A stretch of DNA of 64,000 bases, from assembly GCA_018350325.1 (NCBI GenBank), contig JAEVLN010000011.1, forward strand, positions 228,865 to 292,864, given 5' to 3'. The stretch is from Globodera rostochiensis. Taxonomy: Eukaryota; Nematoda; Chromadorea; Rhabditida; Heteroderidae. Each line of letters starts with the position of its first letter. Position 1 is the stretch's first letter. This document shows positions 48,201 through 59,200 of the stretch, in pieces. The notes beneath the pieces are model-generated. The model saw nothing but the letters and a program-made list of their open reading frames with translations, searched no databases and was not told where the DNA came from. The translations under genes were made by a program, and so were the position numbers.

Positions 48201-50110
48201 GTTGTTAATTCTAATTACAATATATTAAATGAAAATTTTTTGCCTCTTTTTACTTCACTGATTACAAATTCGTCAATATAAAATAAAAATTAATAATTTA
48301 CCTAATGTTTCTTGATATATCTGTCATTGTGTTTTTGCCGATAAAATTAAATTAATTAAATAAACAAAAAAAAGTAGCCGCAGAAAAAATAACCAAAAAA
48401 ACTGACATATTTATTTATATTAAACCAAAAATAATACAAAATTTTTAATATAGTTTTAAATAAAAAATACCATATTTGTGTTCTGCTAAATATCAAAACA
48501 ATTGTTCCCAATGCTACCATTCGGAGACAAATCAATAAAAATTTAGCAATACTCGTTGTCAGATTTCTAATTTTAAATTACAACAAAATTTTAATAACAT
48601 TTTTGATCGCTGGCGATAAAAAATTCAAGCCCGACGCGAAGAGCGCCCTGATGCGCCATAGGACTTGGAGACACGCACCATAAAATAACTATCAGTCCTA
48701 TTAAGTCGATAACAAACAAATTTTATATATAGATTAACTTTACCTTACATTGTAAACAAATAAACACTGATCAAATCAAATATGATTAATTGCACTAAAA
48801 ACAAAACAATGTATTTTGTTTTACAACAATAACGTTTAATAGATTCTGAAAATATCGTTTTCCTCTTCAACTGGAAGCAAGTCTTTAGGTTGCAGTTTAA
48901 GCACCCAGTTAACATGTATGATTAAAATTAAAAATCGTAAACAATATTACCAATTTAAAAATAAAATAAATTTTAAAATTATTTTATTTTTAATATAAAC
49001 TTTAATTAAACAAATCTTGTAATATTCTCGTTAAAAACATTTTTTATGGAATTAAATAAATAACATGCCAATAAATCCATTTAATCTTCAACTTTTACTG
49101 AGTAACTTAGTAATTCAACTTATTATGCTAGCTTTCTTGATTCTTTGTTTGAATTATTTTAAATAAAAGCGGGATTTCAGAATAAACGATTTTTGTTGAA
49201 AAATTACTTTAGAAGTTTTGATATTGCATACATAATAATGATGCGCTAGCTTTAAATAATCATAAAGCCTCACATAGATGATTTTTTATGAGCAATTTTT
49301 TTGCGAGTTCTTTGAGAGGGCAGTTCAGCTAACAATTATTCAAGACCAACATGCCCTTATTCATATTACGTATATTTTGGTATTCACTTTCTAATTCAAA
49401 TCACCCATTATAATTGCGCATGCTTTTTCAATATAAAGATTTTTTGTAAATTTAGTCATTTTAAATTAGAAATCTGACAACCAGTATTGCTTATTTAGGC
49501 TGTTTACTTCTTTTATTGGATTTAATTTAATTTTATTTTATTGTATTGATTGTTTCGTTCAAATGGGCAGGGAAAAATGACAAATATTTATTATACGCTA
49601 AAATAATTGGTACCAGTTAATTGAGAACCAACATCATCTCATTAATAAAAACTAAACACAATTATTATATTTATAATAGAGATTTTTCATAACAATCAAA
49701 TTTTTCCCCATTTAAATGACTATTCTCATTTGAGCGTATGGTTAATGCTAGCAATTAAATACATCAATTTAATAAATCTCATTTTTAATTTATTTAATTT
49801 ATTTTGTTCACATTAATAGTTTATAATTTATTTGTTAAAAAAAATCTTAGGTTTGAAGTATACTAAAAATAAATGTTGCGCAATTTCTTCTCTATTCGGA
49901 ATGAGAGCTTTGTCTTTAATGATAACCAGTATTTATTTTGTTAGTTATTAAATGCTTAATTTATAAGTGAATGAAATAATTAAGAAAAATAAATATTATG
50001 AAAAAAAATTTTTATTTTTTAAACGTTTGTAATGTTTATTTACCAACTTCAAAGTTTCAAATATAAATAGATAATTTTAAAAGCAATATTATCAGCGATT
50101 TAGAGGAAAA
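45288..50110. other. A+T-rich stretch with several islets
   Basis: Islets: 45611-45802 (plus frame KLDVRDDMLPQVVKCVFGHL); 45894-46037 (47-codon plus ATG frame, RHVRNQRHCECTEIRRQHAS, overlapped by a 74-residue minus frame); 48153-48281 (42-codon ATG frame AGCLHPETPTKSKPVVVNSN); 48600-48683 (G+C-rich end of an 82-codon run); 48840-48955; 49278-49394 (38-codon ATG frame FFERAVQLTIIQDQHALIH); 49872-49943. No family was recognised. Confidence 0.35.
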
Positions 50111-50227
50111 ATGAGCGGACGCTATTGTTTTATTTTAATTAATTTTGGCCGACGTTCGGGCGAGCAATAGGTCAGACGCGGCATTGTAGACGGAGAATTT
50201 AGCCCTAAAGTGGGCTGTTTGGGATAA
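50111..50227 (+). pseudogene. Unidentified coding-like relic with one TAG
   Basis: From ATG 50111 the frame reads SGRYCFILINFGRRSGEQ, TAG at 50168-50170, then VRRGIVDGEFSPKVGCLG and TAA. Both halves share the frame and have normal composition, which suggests a single decayed coding piece. The minus strand is also open for about 32 codons. Confidence 0.35.
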
Positions 50228-51678
50228 GGATGGGAGGGAAGGAAAATAATTTTTTATTAAGATTTAAAGCTTTAATTTTTTATTTATTCGTTTAAGATGT
50301 TTATATTTTTTTTAGTTTTTCTCATTCTCGACAAAAAATCGTATTTACATTTATTTGAAATGATTTTGATGTGTTGAGTAGATTTATTAAAGATTTTTTT
50401 ATATATATTTTTTATGATTCTGGCCTTTACGACTTAACAGTTATAATTTTTTGGTAATAAAAATATGCGAACAAACAATTAAAAGTTTCCGACTAAATAA
50501 AATTAATAAAAATGTGCGGATAATTCTTGACAGATGTACTTAGATTATGCCATACGGAATCATCCAGTTAGTTTCTTTATAAGAAGATTTGCTTGGTAAT
50601 ATCATCTTATCTCAATGGATCATGCGTTTTTATTTTTAAATGGTTTATTAATTTTTAAGTTGAAGTATGATTATTTTGTTTATTTATTTTGAATCTTTAT
50701 TCAAAAAGATTTTTTTTAGCTAATTTTGTTTTCTTTTGATTATTATGTACATTTTCTAATTGCTCTGGACGTAATACATCCTGGTTTCAGATATTTATTG
50801 ACATATTTTAAATAATCTTTTTTGATTTAGTATTTTATCGTTAAATTTTGAAATATTTTTACAAACAACATCAACTTCCTGCTAAACATACACCCCTGCG
50901 AGAATTAAAGATTATGATTGGATAAGAATATTTTCTTAATTTTTCTTTTTAAGTTTAGTTTTAATCACCAAACTGGTAGTCACAGAATATTATTTATATT
51001 ACTATATATGTTTTTATTTGTTTATGGTGTCTTTTCTTTGAATATTTATATGCTGTGCAATCCCAGTAATTTAGGATATTCGACTTTTCAATTCTCACCC
51101 GCGTGCTTCCGGCTCTTTTCCCAGTTATATTTTACCCTCCTTTATTTCAAGTTTGCATTAATATTAATTATTACCTTGAATTCTTTTAGTAATTCGTTTA
51201 TTAAATAGGTATATTCGGTGTTGAAAATGTTAAATTTTGCTATATGTATGAAATTGTAATAATTAATATTAATTTGCATAATTTTTGAAATCAAAGATCT
51301 ATTTTAAGCTTTTAATATTAATCTTTTAACTTTGTTTAGGTATCTTTACTTATTTCTGTTTTAATTATTAATATTTTAATTGTAATTAAAAGGAATTAAT
51401 TTAAAAAAGTTTTTTTTTTTAATTATTGCTAATTATTTACCAAATGTGAGTATTTTTCAAATTAAAATTATGCGTTTATTGCTGATTGCAATTAAATATA
51501 AAACTGACTCACTAATCTCTGGTTCTTTCGCCACACTAAATTTTGTTGCGAGAAATTTTTATTTTTCTAACTATTATTCTTATTTCGAATTCATTTTATT
51601 ATTTTCGTGAAAAACTATTATTTTTATTATCTGTCAGCTTATTATTAATTTATGAAGTTATTATTAATAACATAAATT
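50228..51678. other. A+T-rich stretch
   Basis: The 96-residue plus frame at 50918-51208 is almost entirely F, L, I, Y and S and looks like composition noise. Nothing else stands out. Confidence 0.4.
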
Positions 51679-51850
51679 TAGTCTCGCCACATGCCCCATC
51701 CATAATTGATGGTGCAACATTCCCATTCGACTAGGAAGAATTCTAATGGCTCTTCGCAAATGTCAAAGGTCATTTGTGTCGTTGACTCTGAATATTTTAA
51801 AATTATTTTGTTCTCATAATGTTTTTTTGAGTATTAACGCGATCGTTGTT
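51679..51850 (-). pseudogene. Unidentified coding-like relic, 50 codons
   Basis: The minus frame contains NKIILKYSESTTQMTFDICE, then PLEFFLVEWECCTINYGWGM, and stops near 51679. It overlaps the repeat shared with 33033-33090, where the same residues NKIILKYSESTTQMT are readable before the sequences diverge. It lies about 130 bases past the Helitron Rep relic on the same strand, but I cannot place it in that protein. The 80-residue plus frame at 51746-51988 is the alternative reading. Confidence 0.4.
51769..51828 (+). repeat. Short repeat shared with 33033-33090
   Basis: Partner of the minus-oriented copy at 33 kb. The first 44 bases appear identical. Confidence 0.85.
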
Positions 51851-51977
51851 CTTTTGCCCCACAACCGTGAGGATTACTTTCGTGTTAAGCAAACAGTTTT
51901 TCATGTCTTATGTCAATATGGCATTTTTGGCTGTTATAATTTAGCGTCTGACTTTTTCAAAATTTCAATATATTTTT

Positions 51978-52157
51978 TTAAGTTTTAGTTTTATTTTGAT
52001 TTATACTTCGAATTCCACTAAATATTGCAAATTCTTTACCATTTAATGTTGGCAAAACGCCACCTTTGATCAGGTACTTGAAAGTGTACTTGCATGCTTT
52101 CTGACCAAACACATATTCAATATTTATGTGAGTACCGTATTTGAGCAGCAAAAGGGG
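51978..52157 (-). pseudogene. Helitron Rep-domain relic (HINIE ... CKYTFKYLIKG)
   Basis: The minus frame of 59 codons reads PLLLLKYGTHINIEYVFGQK, continues ACKYTFKYLIKGG, and later has KEFAIFSGIRS. In Helitron RepHel proteins the HUH endonuclease domain ends with PYNPYLLLKY..HINVE.....A.KYLFKYVYKG, where the two tyrosines of KY..KY are the catalytic pair that nicks and joins DNA ends. Both tyrosines are kept here. A stop follows soon after, and no upstream Rep motifs or helicase were found next to it. The plus strand is open for 63 codons over the same bases (52047-52238), with a GTAAGTATT donor-like site, but the motif match decides for the minus strand. A matching helicase tail lies at 5265-5545 on the plus strand, 46 kb away, so they are parts of different copies or of a scattered one. 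Confidence 0.82.
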
Positions 52158-55100
52158 TTAAGCTTTATATGCTGTAAGTATTTTGTTTATATTTATTGTA
52201 GAAGATTTGGAGCTATATTTTACATAATGTCAAGATAAAAGATTATTTGATAACTTGTCAAAATATACTAACTGGTTTGCTCGGGCCTTTTCTCAACTTG
52301 CCGCAAATCATCTTCTATGATTTTTTTTTATTCAATATATTTTCTTGCGCGAGTGCTAAATGATTTTCTTTAGGGCTCTTGTTATTATGTAAATGATCTT
52401 GGCAAGTATTAATTTTTGCATTCAAGGTGAATTTATTTTATTTATATATATATTTCATTATATTTTTATTTATTTAATCTTTTTATTTAGTTTATTTAAT
52501 GCTTTTTTTACTATGTTGATTTTTTGATAATTAAATTTTATAATCATTTAATTTTTTGTAATTTTTTTATTCCCTCACTTATGAGTTTTTTTACTTGCGA
52601 CTTTCATTCAATCATCGGGAATTTTTGTGCTGCCGTCTCTGTAATTTGCCAATTGTTCCGTCCTAAATCCTTTAATTTTACATACAGGTACTTTTTTAAT
52701 TTAAAATTTTCAAGTTTAATTTAACCAGTCAAAAGTGCATAAATATTAGGTGAATTTACAGTTATTTACTTGAAAGGTTTATAGGGATTCAAACAGAGTT
52801 TTGTTTTAGTGCCAAAAAAAATTTGAAACTAATGAATCCAGTTTAGAAACTTAAAAATACAGTTTGCCAAAAAATAAAAATATTTCATTCTCATTCTAAA
52901 GTTTTTTCGGCGTTAACTTGGAGAAAAGAGTCGAGACAGCAAACGCTCTATTGATTTGCGTTTTGAAAAGTTTCTCATAAAGCAAAAAAGTTTAAAAAAG
53001 TCATTCTAAATAGGTTTACCAGAGTGAAACTCTAGTTGACTACATACCACCGAACTTAAAACAGGGCTTAGTTTTGATGTGGAACTTATCGCAATGTATT
53101 AAAAATAATTTAGTTTCAAACTCAAAAAAAATAAAAATTGTCTGCTATTAAATGAAATCCATTTACGAACTAAGAAAAATTAAGATATTTTTAAGATAAA
53201 CCATTTTATGAGTCTTGCGTTAAAAAGACAAAATCATCCTGAAACCGATGGAAAAAACGCATTACAAGCAATTGAGTCTCTTTTGAGTTGGAATCAAGAA
53301 GGGATTTCGGCCATTTTTTGGTTATATAAATCATTATATGGGATAACCTAACTAAAGTGATAATAACCCCTTAAAAAATTTCCAAAATAATGAGTATAAA
53401 CATATATCAATAAATATAAAACCAAAATATGATGAGAATGAAAAAAAAACTTGCAAATAAATTGTTTAGAAAATAATTGATTCACAAGATCTAAGAGGTG
53501 CAATAAGTCAAATAGAATTGAATTCTAAAATCTTTATTAAAGTAACAACCATTAAAAATTTGCACCTATAAGTATATTTGTATTGAAAATTTTTTAAATT
53601 GGGGCAGGAATTAATCCGATTAAAAAAAGGCCAAAGCCCATATTAATTTTAATTATTTAATCATTTATAGGTTTAAAGTTGCAGCCAAACTTGTTGGTTA
53701 CAGATTGCTTCTTCTAATTAAATTTTATATATTTTTGTTTCACTAATTTATTTGTTTTGCAATTTTTTAATTTATTTAAAATTTTTTTCATGCATTATTT
53801 TTGCATCCCAATTTTTTTAATATTATATTGAATTTTTTGAAATTTATTTTTTTAATTTTAGAGGCATAAAGGACTTAAATTCGTTTGTAAGTAAATAGTG
53901 AACATTTACGGTAATTATCATTGATATTCAATTAGTTATTTTATCACCATTTTTAGGTTTACAAATTATACCGTTTTTTTTGTTAATTGTATTCTGCCAT
54001 TATTTAAACTCGAGATGCCTGTTGATTTCTCATCTTTTCGAGGTTTTTTAAAAATCCGATTTTTAAATGCACCGGGTAAATAGTTTTTAATATTTGTTCA
54101 CTCTAAAGCTTTTTTCATTTATTTAGCCTCAAGGATAGATTTGTTTTGAGATTAATGATTATTTGATTTTTTCTGATTTTTGTTTCACTATAACAATTTC
54201 TTACTCTCATGAATCATTGCCAAAAAGTCTATTTTTGTTTGTTAATTTTTGAATGCATTAATAGATTACTTTATCTCGGCAAATACTTTGACTAGCTACG
54301 TCACTTTTTATCTACTACAAAGTGAAATTACTTGTACACTAAAAAACAATTTATTTTTTGTTCAGTCCAGATTCCTACAATAATCATAATTTTGAATTCT
54401 TCATTGTTTTATAGATGCTGTTATATTAATACATCTCACTTTAGATAAAAATTTTACTTTATTTATATATTGCTGTTATATTTTGCGAATATTTTATCTT
54501 AGTTTTTGGCGTAAGGCGTTTTTGCTTACATTTTTTGCGCATGTATAGTGTTTTAATTGATTTTTAAAAAAAATTTGCAATTTTAATTCATGTTAGTTTA
54601 ATTGTGTCTTTAACAACATTATTTTTAAACATTTTACTTTTTTTTTTGCTTATTTGACTACTTTAATAAAGTTATGCCATAAATGTTTCCTACTACGACG
54701 CTGCACCTGTATAACTTCCTCATGCGACTTTTTTAGTTTGTTTATCGACTAAAAACTTGTTTATTAAGTCTCATCGGTATCCAAAACTTAAAACATTTAT
54801 TTAATATAAAGAAATGAATTATTAATATAGTGAAATATATAAAAATAAAAAATTATAAAAATTCCATATTTTTATCTCATTAATTAATTTAATTCACGAA
54901 TCACACGTTTTTTACTCTAGATTATACAAACTAATGGTGACATACACCTGCAAGCGTCCTGGCTGTACAGCAAAAATATAGCACCTTCGGCACAATTTTC
55001 GCAAAATTTAATTTAACAATAAAATGTCAATTAACTAAATTAAAATAACAAATATTTAAAAAATTAAATCAACATTATATATATTTGCTAACTGCATTTT

Positions 55101-55372
55101 ATAGAAATAATAGTTTTGCTCATACACTTCTTGTTGGGATGCTATTACTATCGCCATGTTTTTAATACTTTAAATTATTGGTCATTATGCTTAATATATA
55201 GTAACACTTAAGAGATGAAATGTATCTATTTTTTAATTAATTTCTTTGTTTATCATAGCGTAAATAAAACAAAAGTATTTTGACAGAAATTTTTAAAACA
55301 CAACGATAAATTTAAAAGTACAAATGATTAGCAACAACTGAAAAAATACCAACAAATTAATGCAAACATAGG
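52158..55372. other. A+T-rich stretch with islets near 52260-52330 and 52560-52710
   Basis: On the minus strand the first islet reads EDDLRQVEKRPEQTS and the second YVKLKDLGRNNWQITETAAQ with a TGA further on. Because they lie upstream of the Rep relic on its own strand, they could be older parts of the same element, but I recognise no Helitron motif. From 52730 to 55372 nothing stands out. Confidence 0.35.
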
Positions 55373-55719
55373 TGTCGCCGCTGAAAGGCAGAGGCGACGA
55401 GAGCAAAGACCAAAGGGGAAAGAACGGAGGAGGAGGAGAAGCAAATCGAAGAAATTTGGAATGTCAATTCGAGAGGAAGGAAGCGCCTACTTAAACACCA
55501 TTCACCGGCCTAAAAAGACACTTCTGACTGTTTCATTCCGTTCAACTGATAAATCAAATCGATCCGCTCATCGGGACATTTCTCCTCTCAAACGGGAGAA
55601 ATAAAACGCTATATTCCGCTTCGTTCGGGTTTACACAGCAATCTCATTATTCGGGTTCCCTGGGGTTCGGATTACCCAGGAAGGTCTAAACTCTAAGATC
55701 AAACTAAAGAGTCTCGACA
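55373..55719 (+). mobile_element. 5' LTR of an LTR retrotransposon
   Basis: The 347-bp block starts TGTCGCCGC and ends GTCTCGACA, so its termini are the inverted pair TGTCG/CGACA, the usual TG...CA form. It is much richer in G+C than the flanks and is followed at once by a primer-binding site and a gag-like frame, which defines it as the upstream repeat. An AATAAA poly(A) signal lies at 55600-55605. No second LTR exists in the window, so similarity between the two ends cannot be tested. The five bases before it (ATAGG) would be one half of a target duplication. Confidence 0.83.
55600..55605 (+). promoter_or_regulatory. AATAAA poly(A) signal in the LTR
   Basis: It lies about two-thirds into the LTR, as expected near the R/U5 boundary where retrotransposon transcripts are cleaved. 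Confidence 0.55.
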
Positions 55720-55722
55720 AAG

Positions 55723-55740
55723 TGGTGCAACGGCCGGATC
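55723..55740 (+). promoter_or_regulatory. Primer-binding site for a tRNA
   Basis: TGGTGCAACGGCCGGATC begins three bases after the LTR end. The TGG start is complementary to a tRNA CCA tail. I cannot say which tRNA without the organism's tRNA set. Confidence 0.65.
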
Positions 55741-55808
55741 GCCAAATCCGGGCAAGCAAAGGGTTGAAAAAAAAAGTCTGAAAAAAGGGAAATCAACTGA
55801 GCGAGGAG

Positions 55809-56249
55809 ATGTCAGCTCCGATTAAAATGGCAATCGGCGCCATGGTGGAGGGATTAATACGGCACTTGAGGGAGGTTCGACCGATTGTGGAAGCCGACCA
55901 ACGTACAGAGGAAGGGTTAAGCAAAATAAGGGAAGAAAAAGTATTTATAAGTGGAAGTTTGGAACGGATAGAGGGAAAGAATAAAGAATGGGATGATTAC
56001 ATCAGGGGGGTCGGGGAGGAAGCACGCAATGAAGAGAGTGAGGCATACACACTGTTCCGCCATCAGAATAGGCATTTTTACGAGTGGGTAGAGGAAGGAC
56101 GAGAAATGATAAACCGGATCAACATAAAATTGGCAAATGAAGACAACGAGAGCTTGGCAGAAAGCGTGAAAGTGATAGATTTGGGAGTCAAAGAAGAAGA
56201 AACAAAAGAGGGTCAACCTCCCGAATTTAAAATTTTGAGACTTCTTTAA
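55809..56249 (+). CDS. Truncated gag-like protein of a BEL/Pao-type retrotransposon
   Basis: A 146-codon ATG frame starting SAPIKMAIGAMVEGLIRHLR, the first ATG after the primer-binding site. The protein is charged and helical, with E, K and R-rich stretches (IREEKVFISGSLERIEGK, ESEAYTLFRHQNRHFYEWV) that suggest coiled-coil in residues 30-125. BEL/Pao Gag N-termini have this character. No zinc knuckle, protease or reverse transcriptase follows, because the element is cut at 56218 where the A+T-rich tandem array begins. The last residues (EFKILRLL) and the stop are supplied by the array, so this is a chimaeric end. Family assignment rests on position after the LTR and general resemblance, not on a diagnostic motif. 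The 114-residue minus frame at 55917-56261 is its antisense shadow. Confidence 0.68.
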   Translation: MSAPIKMAIGAMVEGLIRHLREVRPIVEADQRTEEGLSKIREEKVFISGSLERIEGKNKEWDDYIRGVGEEARNEESEAYTLFRHQNRHFYEWVEEGREMINRINIKLANEDNESLAESVKVIDLGVKEEETKEGQPPEFKILRLL

Positions 56250-59200
56250 AATTAAATGCAATTTTACCTTAAAGGTAAAAATTTGTATTAATTTTGTTAA
56301 TATTTTTTGTGCTAAATTTGAATATTAGTTTGTTTATAGTAAATTAATTTACAAACAACATCCAAATTAGTTAGCATTTTAAAATTTTATTTTTATTTTT
56401 TTTTATTTATTTAAAAATAAAATTTATTAATTTTCAAGATTTAAAAATTTTAACTTTGTATTCAATGTTATATATATTATTAATATTTTTTAATTTAAAA
56501 ATTTTTTAAAAATATTTTTCAACAAATTTANNTNATAATTATTTTTAAAAATTACGAATTTTATTTAAATCAAAATTCTGCGTTCATCTGGAAAATTCTG
56601 TATGTATAACATCGCTCGAAACCTNNAATGCTTAATGTTTTTAATTTATATTTCATAANTTTTGTTGTATTTATTCTGATAAATAACAATTTGAATTTCA
56701 CTAAAAAAACAAAACAATATCATTTCTTAGTTTTATTTTTAATTTTATTAACATTGTAGAATTTTTTTATTTTATTTTTATTATTTTTGGATTTATATGA
56801 ATCATTTTTTTATCATATTTTTATTTTAATTTTTGTTTGTATTTTTTTTAATTTTACATATAAATTATTTTAAAAAAAATAAAAAATTTAAAATGTATAT
56901 ACATAAAAATTATAAATAATTAAAAAATGCTAATAAATTTTATGTAAATATTTAATTGATTCAAAAAAATAAATTTTGATCTTATAAATATTTTCATAAT
57001 TAAATATTAATAATATTATTTAATTTAAANATAAAAATGTTGATAAAATTTTTTTTTTAAATTAAAATTCAGTTTTATATAAAACAATAATATTATTTTA
57101 AGATATCTAATATTAATAGTAATTTAATAAGAAATTTAATTTACAAAATTAAAATAAACGTTAAATTAAGAAATGTAAAAAAAATAATAATATAAATTAA
57201 AAATATAAATAAATAAAATATATTATAAAAAGAATTAAATTTATTTGTTAATAATATAATTAAAAATTAAAAACTTTAATATTATAAATAAAAAATAAAT
57301 TCAAACTTAAAATTTTAATAATAAATAAAATATATAATACAAAAATAAAAAAAATAAAATAATAATATATTAAATAAATAATTTAAAATTTATTTAAAAT
57401 AATGTTTATATTAAAATGAATATTAATTTATATATAAAATTTTTAAATAAATTTAAATATAAATTTAAAAAAAGCACTAAATGAATAAGTGTTAGAAAAT
57501 TGTTTTGAAATATAATCCCGAATTTAAAATTTTGAGACTTCTTTAAAATTAAATGCAATTTTACCTTAAAGGTAAAAATTTGTATTAATTTTGTTAATAT
57601 TTTTTGTGCTAAATTTGAATATTAGTTTGTTTATAGTAAATTAATTTACAAACAACATCCAAATTAGTTAGCATTTTAAAATTTTATTTTTATTTTTTTT
57701 TATTTATTTAAAAATAAAATTTATTAATTTTCAAGATTTAAAAATTTTAACTTTGTATTCAATGTTATATATATTATTAATATTTTTTAATTTAAAAATT
57801 TTTTAAAAATATTTTTCAACAAATTTANNTNATAATTATTTTTAAAAATTACGAATTTTATTTAAATCAAAATTCTGCGTTCATCTGGAAAATTCTGTAT
57901 GTATAACATCGCTCGAAACCTNNAATGCTTAATGTTTTTAATTTATATTTCATAANTTTTGTTGTATTTATTCTGATAAATAACAATTTGAATTTCACTA
58001 AAAAAACAAAACAATATCATTTCTTAGTTTTATTTTTAATTTTATTAACATTGTAGAATTTTTTTATTTTATTTTTATTATTTTTGGATTTATATGAATC
58101 ATTTTTTTATCATATTTTTATTTTAATTTTTGTTTGTATTTTTTTTAATTTTACATATAAATTATTTTAAAAAAAATAAAAAATTTAAAATGTATATACA
58201 TAAAAATTATAAATAATTAAAAAATGCTAATAAATTTTATGTAAATATTTAATTGATTCAAAAAAATAAATTTTGATCTTATAAATATTTTCATAATTAA
58301 ATATTAATAATATTATTTAATTTAAANATAAAAATGTTGATAAAATTTTTTTTTTAAATTAAAATTCAGTTTTATATAAAACAATAATATTATTTTAAGA
58401 TATCTAATATTAATAGTAATTTAATAAGAAATTTAATTTACAAAATTAAAATAAACGTTAAATTAAGAAATGTAAAAAAAATAATAATATAAATTAAAAA
58501 TATAAATAAATAAAATATATTATAAAAAGAATTAAATTTATTTGTTAATAATATAATTAAAAATTAAAAACTTTAATATTATAAATAAAAAATAAATTCA
58601 AACTTAAAATTTTAATAATAAATAAAATATATAATACAAAAATAAAAAAAATAAAATAATAATATATTAAATAAATAATTTAAAATTTATTTAAAATAAT
58701 GTTTATATTAAAATGAATATTAATTTATATATAAAATTTTTAAATAAATTTAAATATAAATTTAAAAAAAGCACTAAATGAATAAGTGTTAGAAAATTGT
58801 TTTGAAATATAATCCCGAATTTAAAATTTTGAGACTTCTTTAAAATTAAATGCAATTTTACCTTAAAGGTAAAAATTTGTATTAATTTTGTTAATATTTT
58901 TTGTGCTAAATTTGAATATTAGTTTGTTTATAGTAAATTAATTTACAAACAACATCCAAATTAGTTAGCATTTTAAAATTTTATTTTTATTTTTTTTTAT
59001 TTATTTAAAAATAAAATTTATTAATTTTCAAGATTTAAAAATTTTAACTTTGTATTCAATGTTATATATATTATTAATATTTTTTAATTTAAAAATTTTT
59101 TAAAAATATTTTTCAACAAATTTANNTNATAATTATTTTTAAAAATTACGAATTTTATTTAAATCAAAATTCTGCGTTCATCTGGAAAATTCTGTATGTA

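Noticed and set aside
48435..48683. 82-codon open run without ATG as an exon
   Set aside because: At about 77% A+T a stop appears roughly every 11 codons, so by my rough estimate a few runs of this length are expected by chance in six frames of 64 kb.
9841..50235. Islets as macronuclear-destined segments of a scrambled ciliate germline genome
   Set aside because: I saw no consistent short direct repeats (pointers) at islet edges, and BEL-type LTRs and tRNA SINEs argue for an animal.
50918..51208. 96-residue hydrophobic plus frame as a membrane protein
   Set aside because: Hydrophobic residues come from T-rich codons throughout, there is no ATG start, and there is no conserved pattern.
55917..56261. 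114-residue minus frame as a gene
   Set aside because: It is the antisense of the gag-like frame, with F, C and S-rich content from E and K codons.
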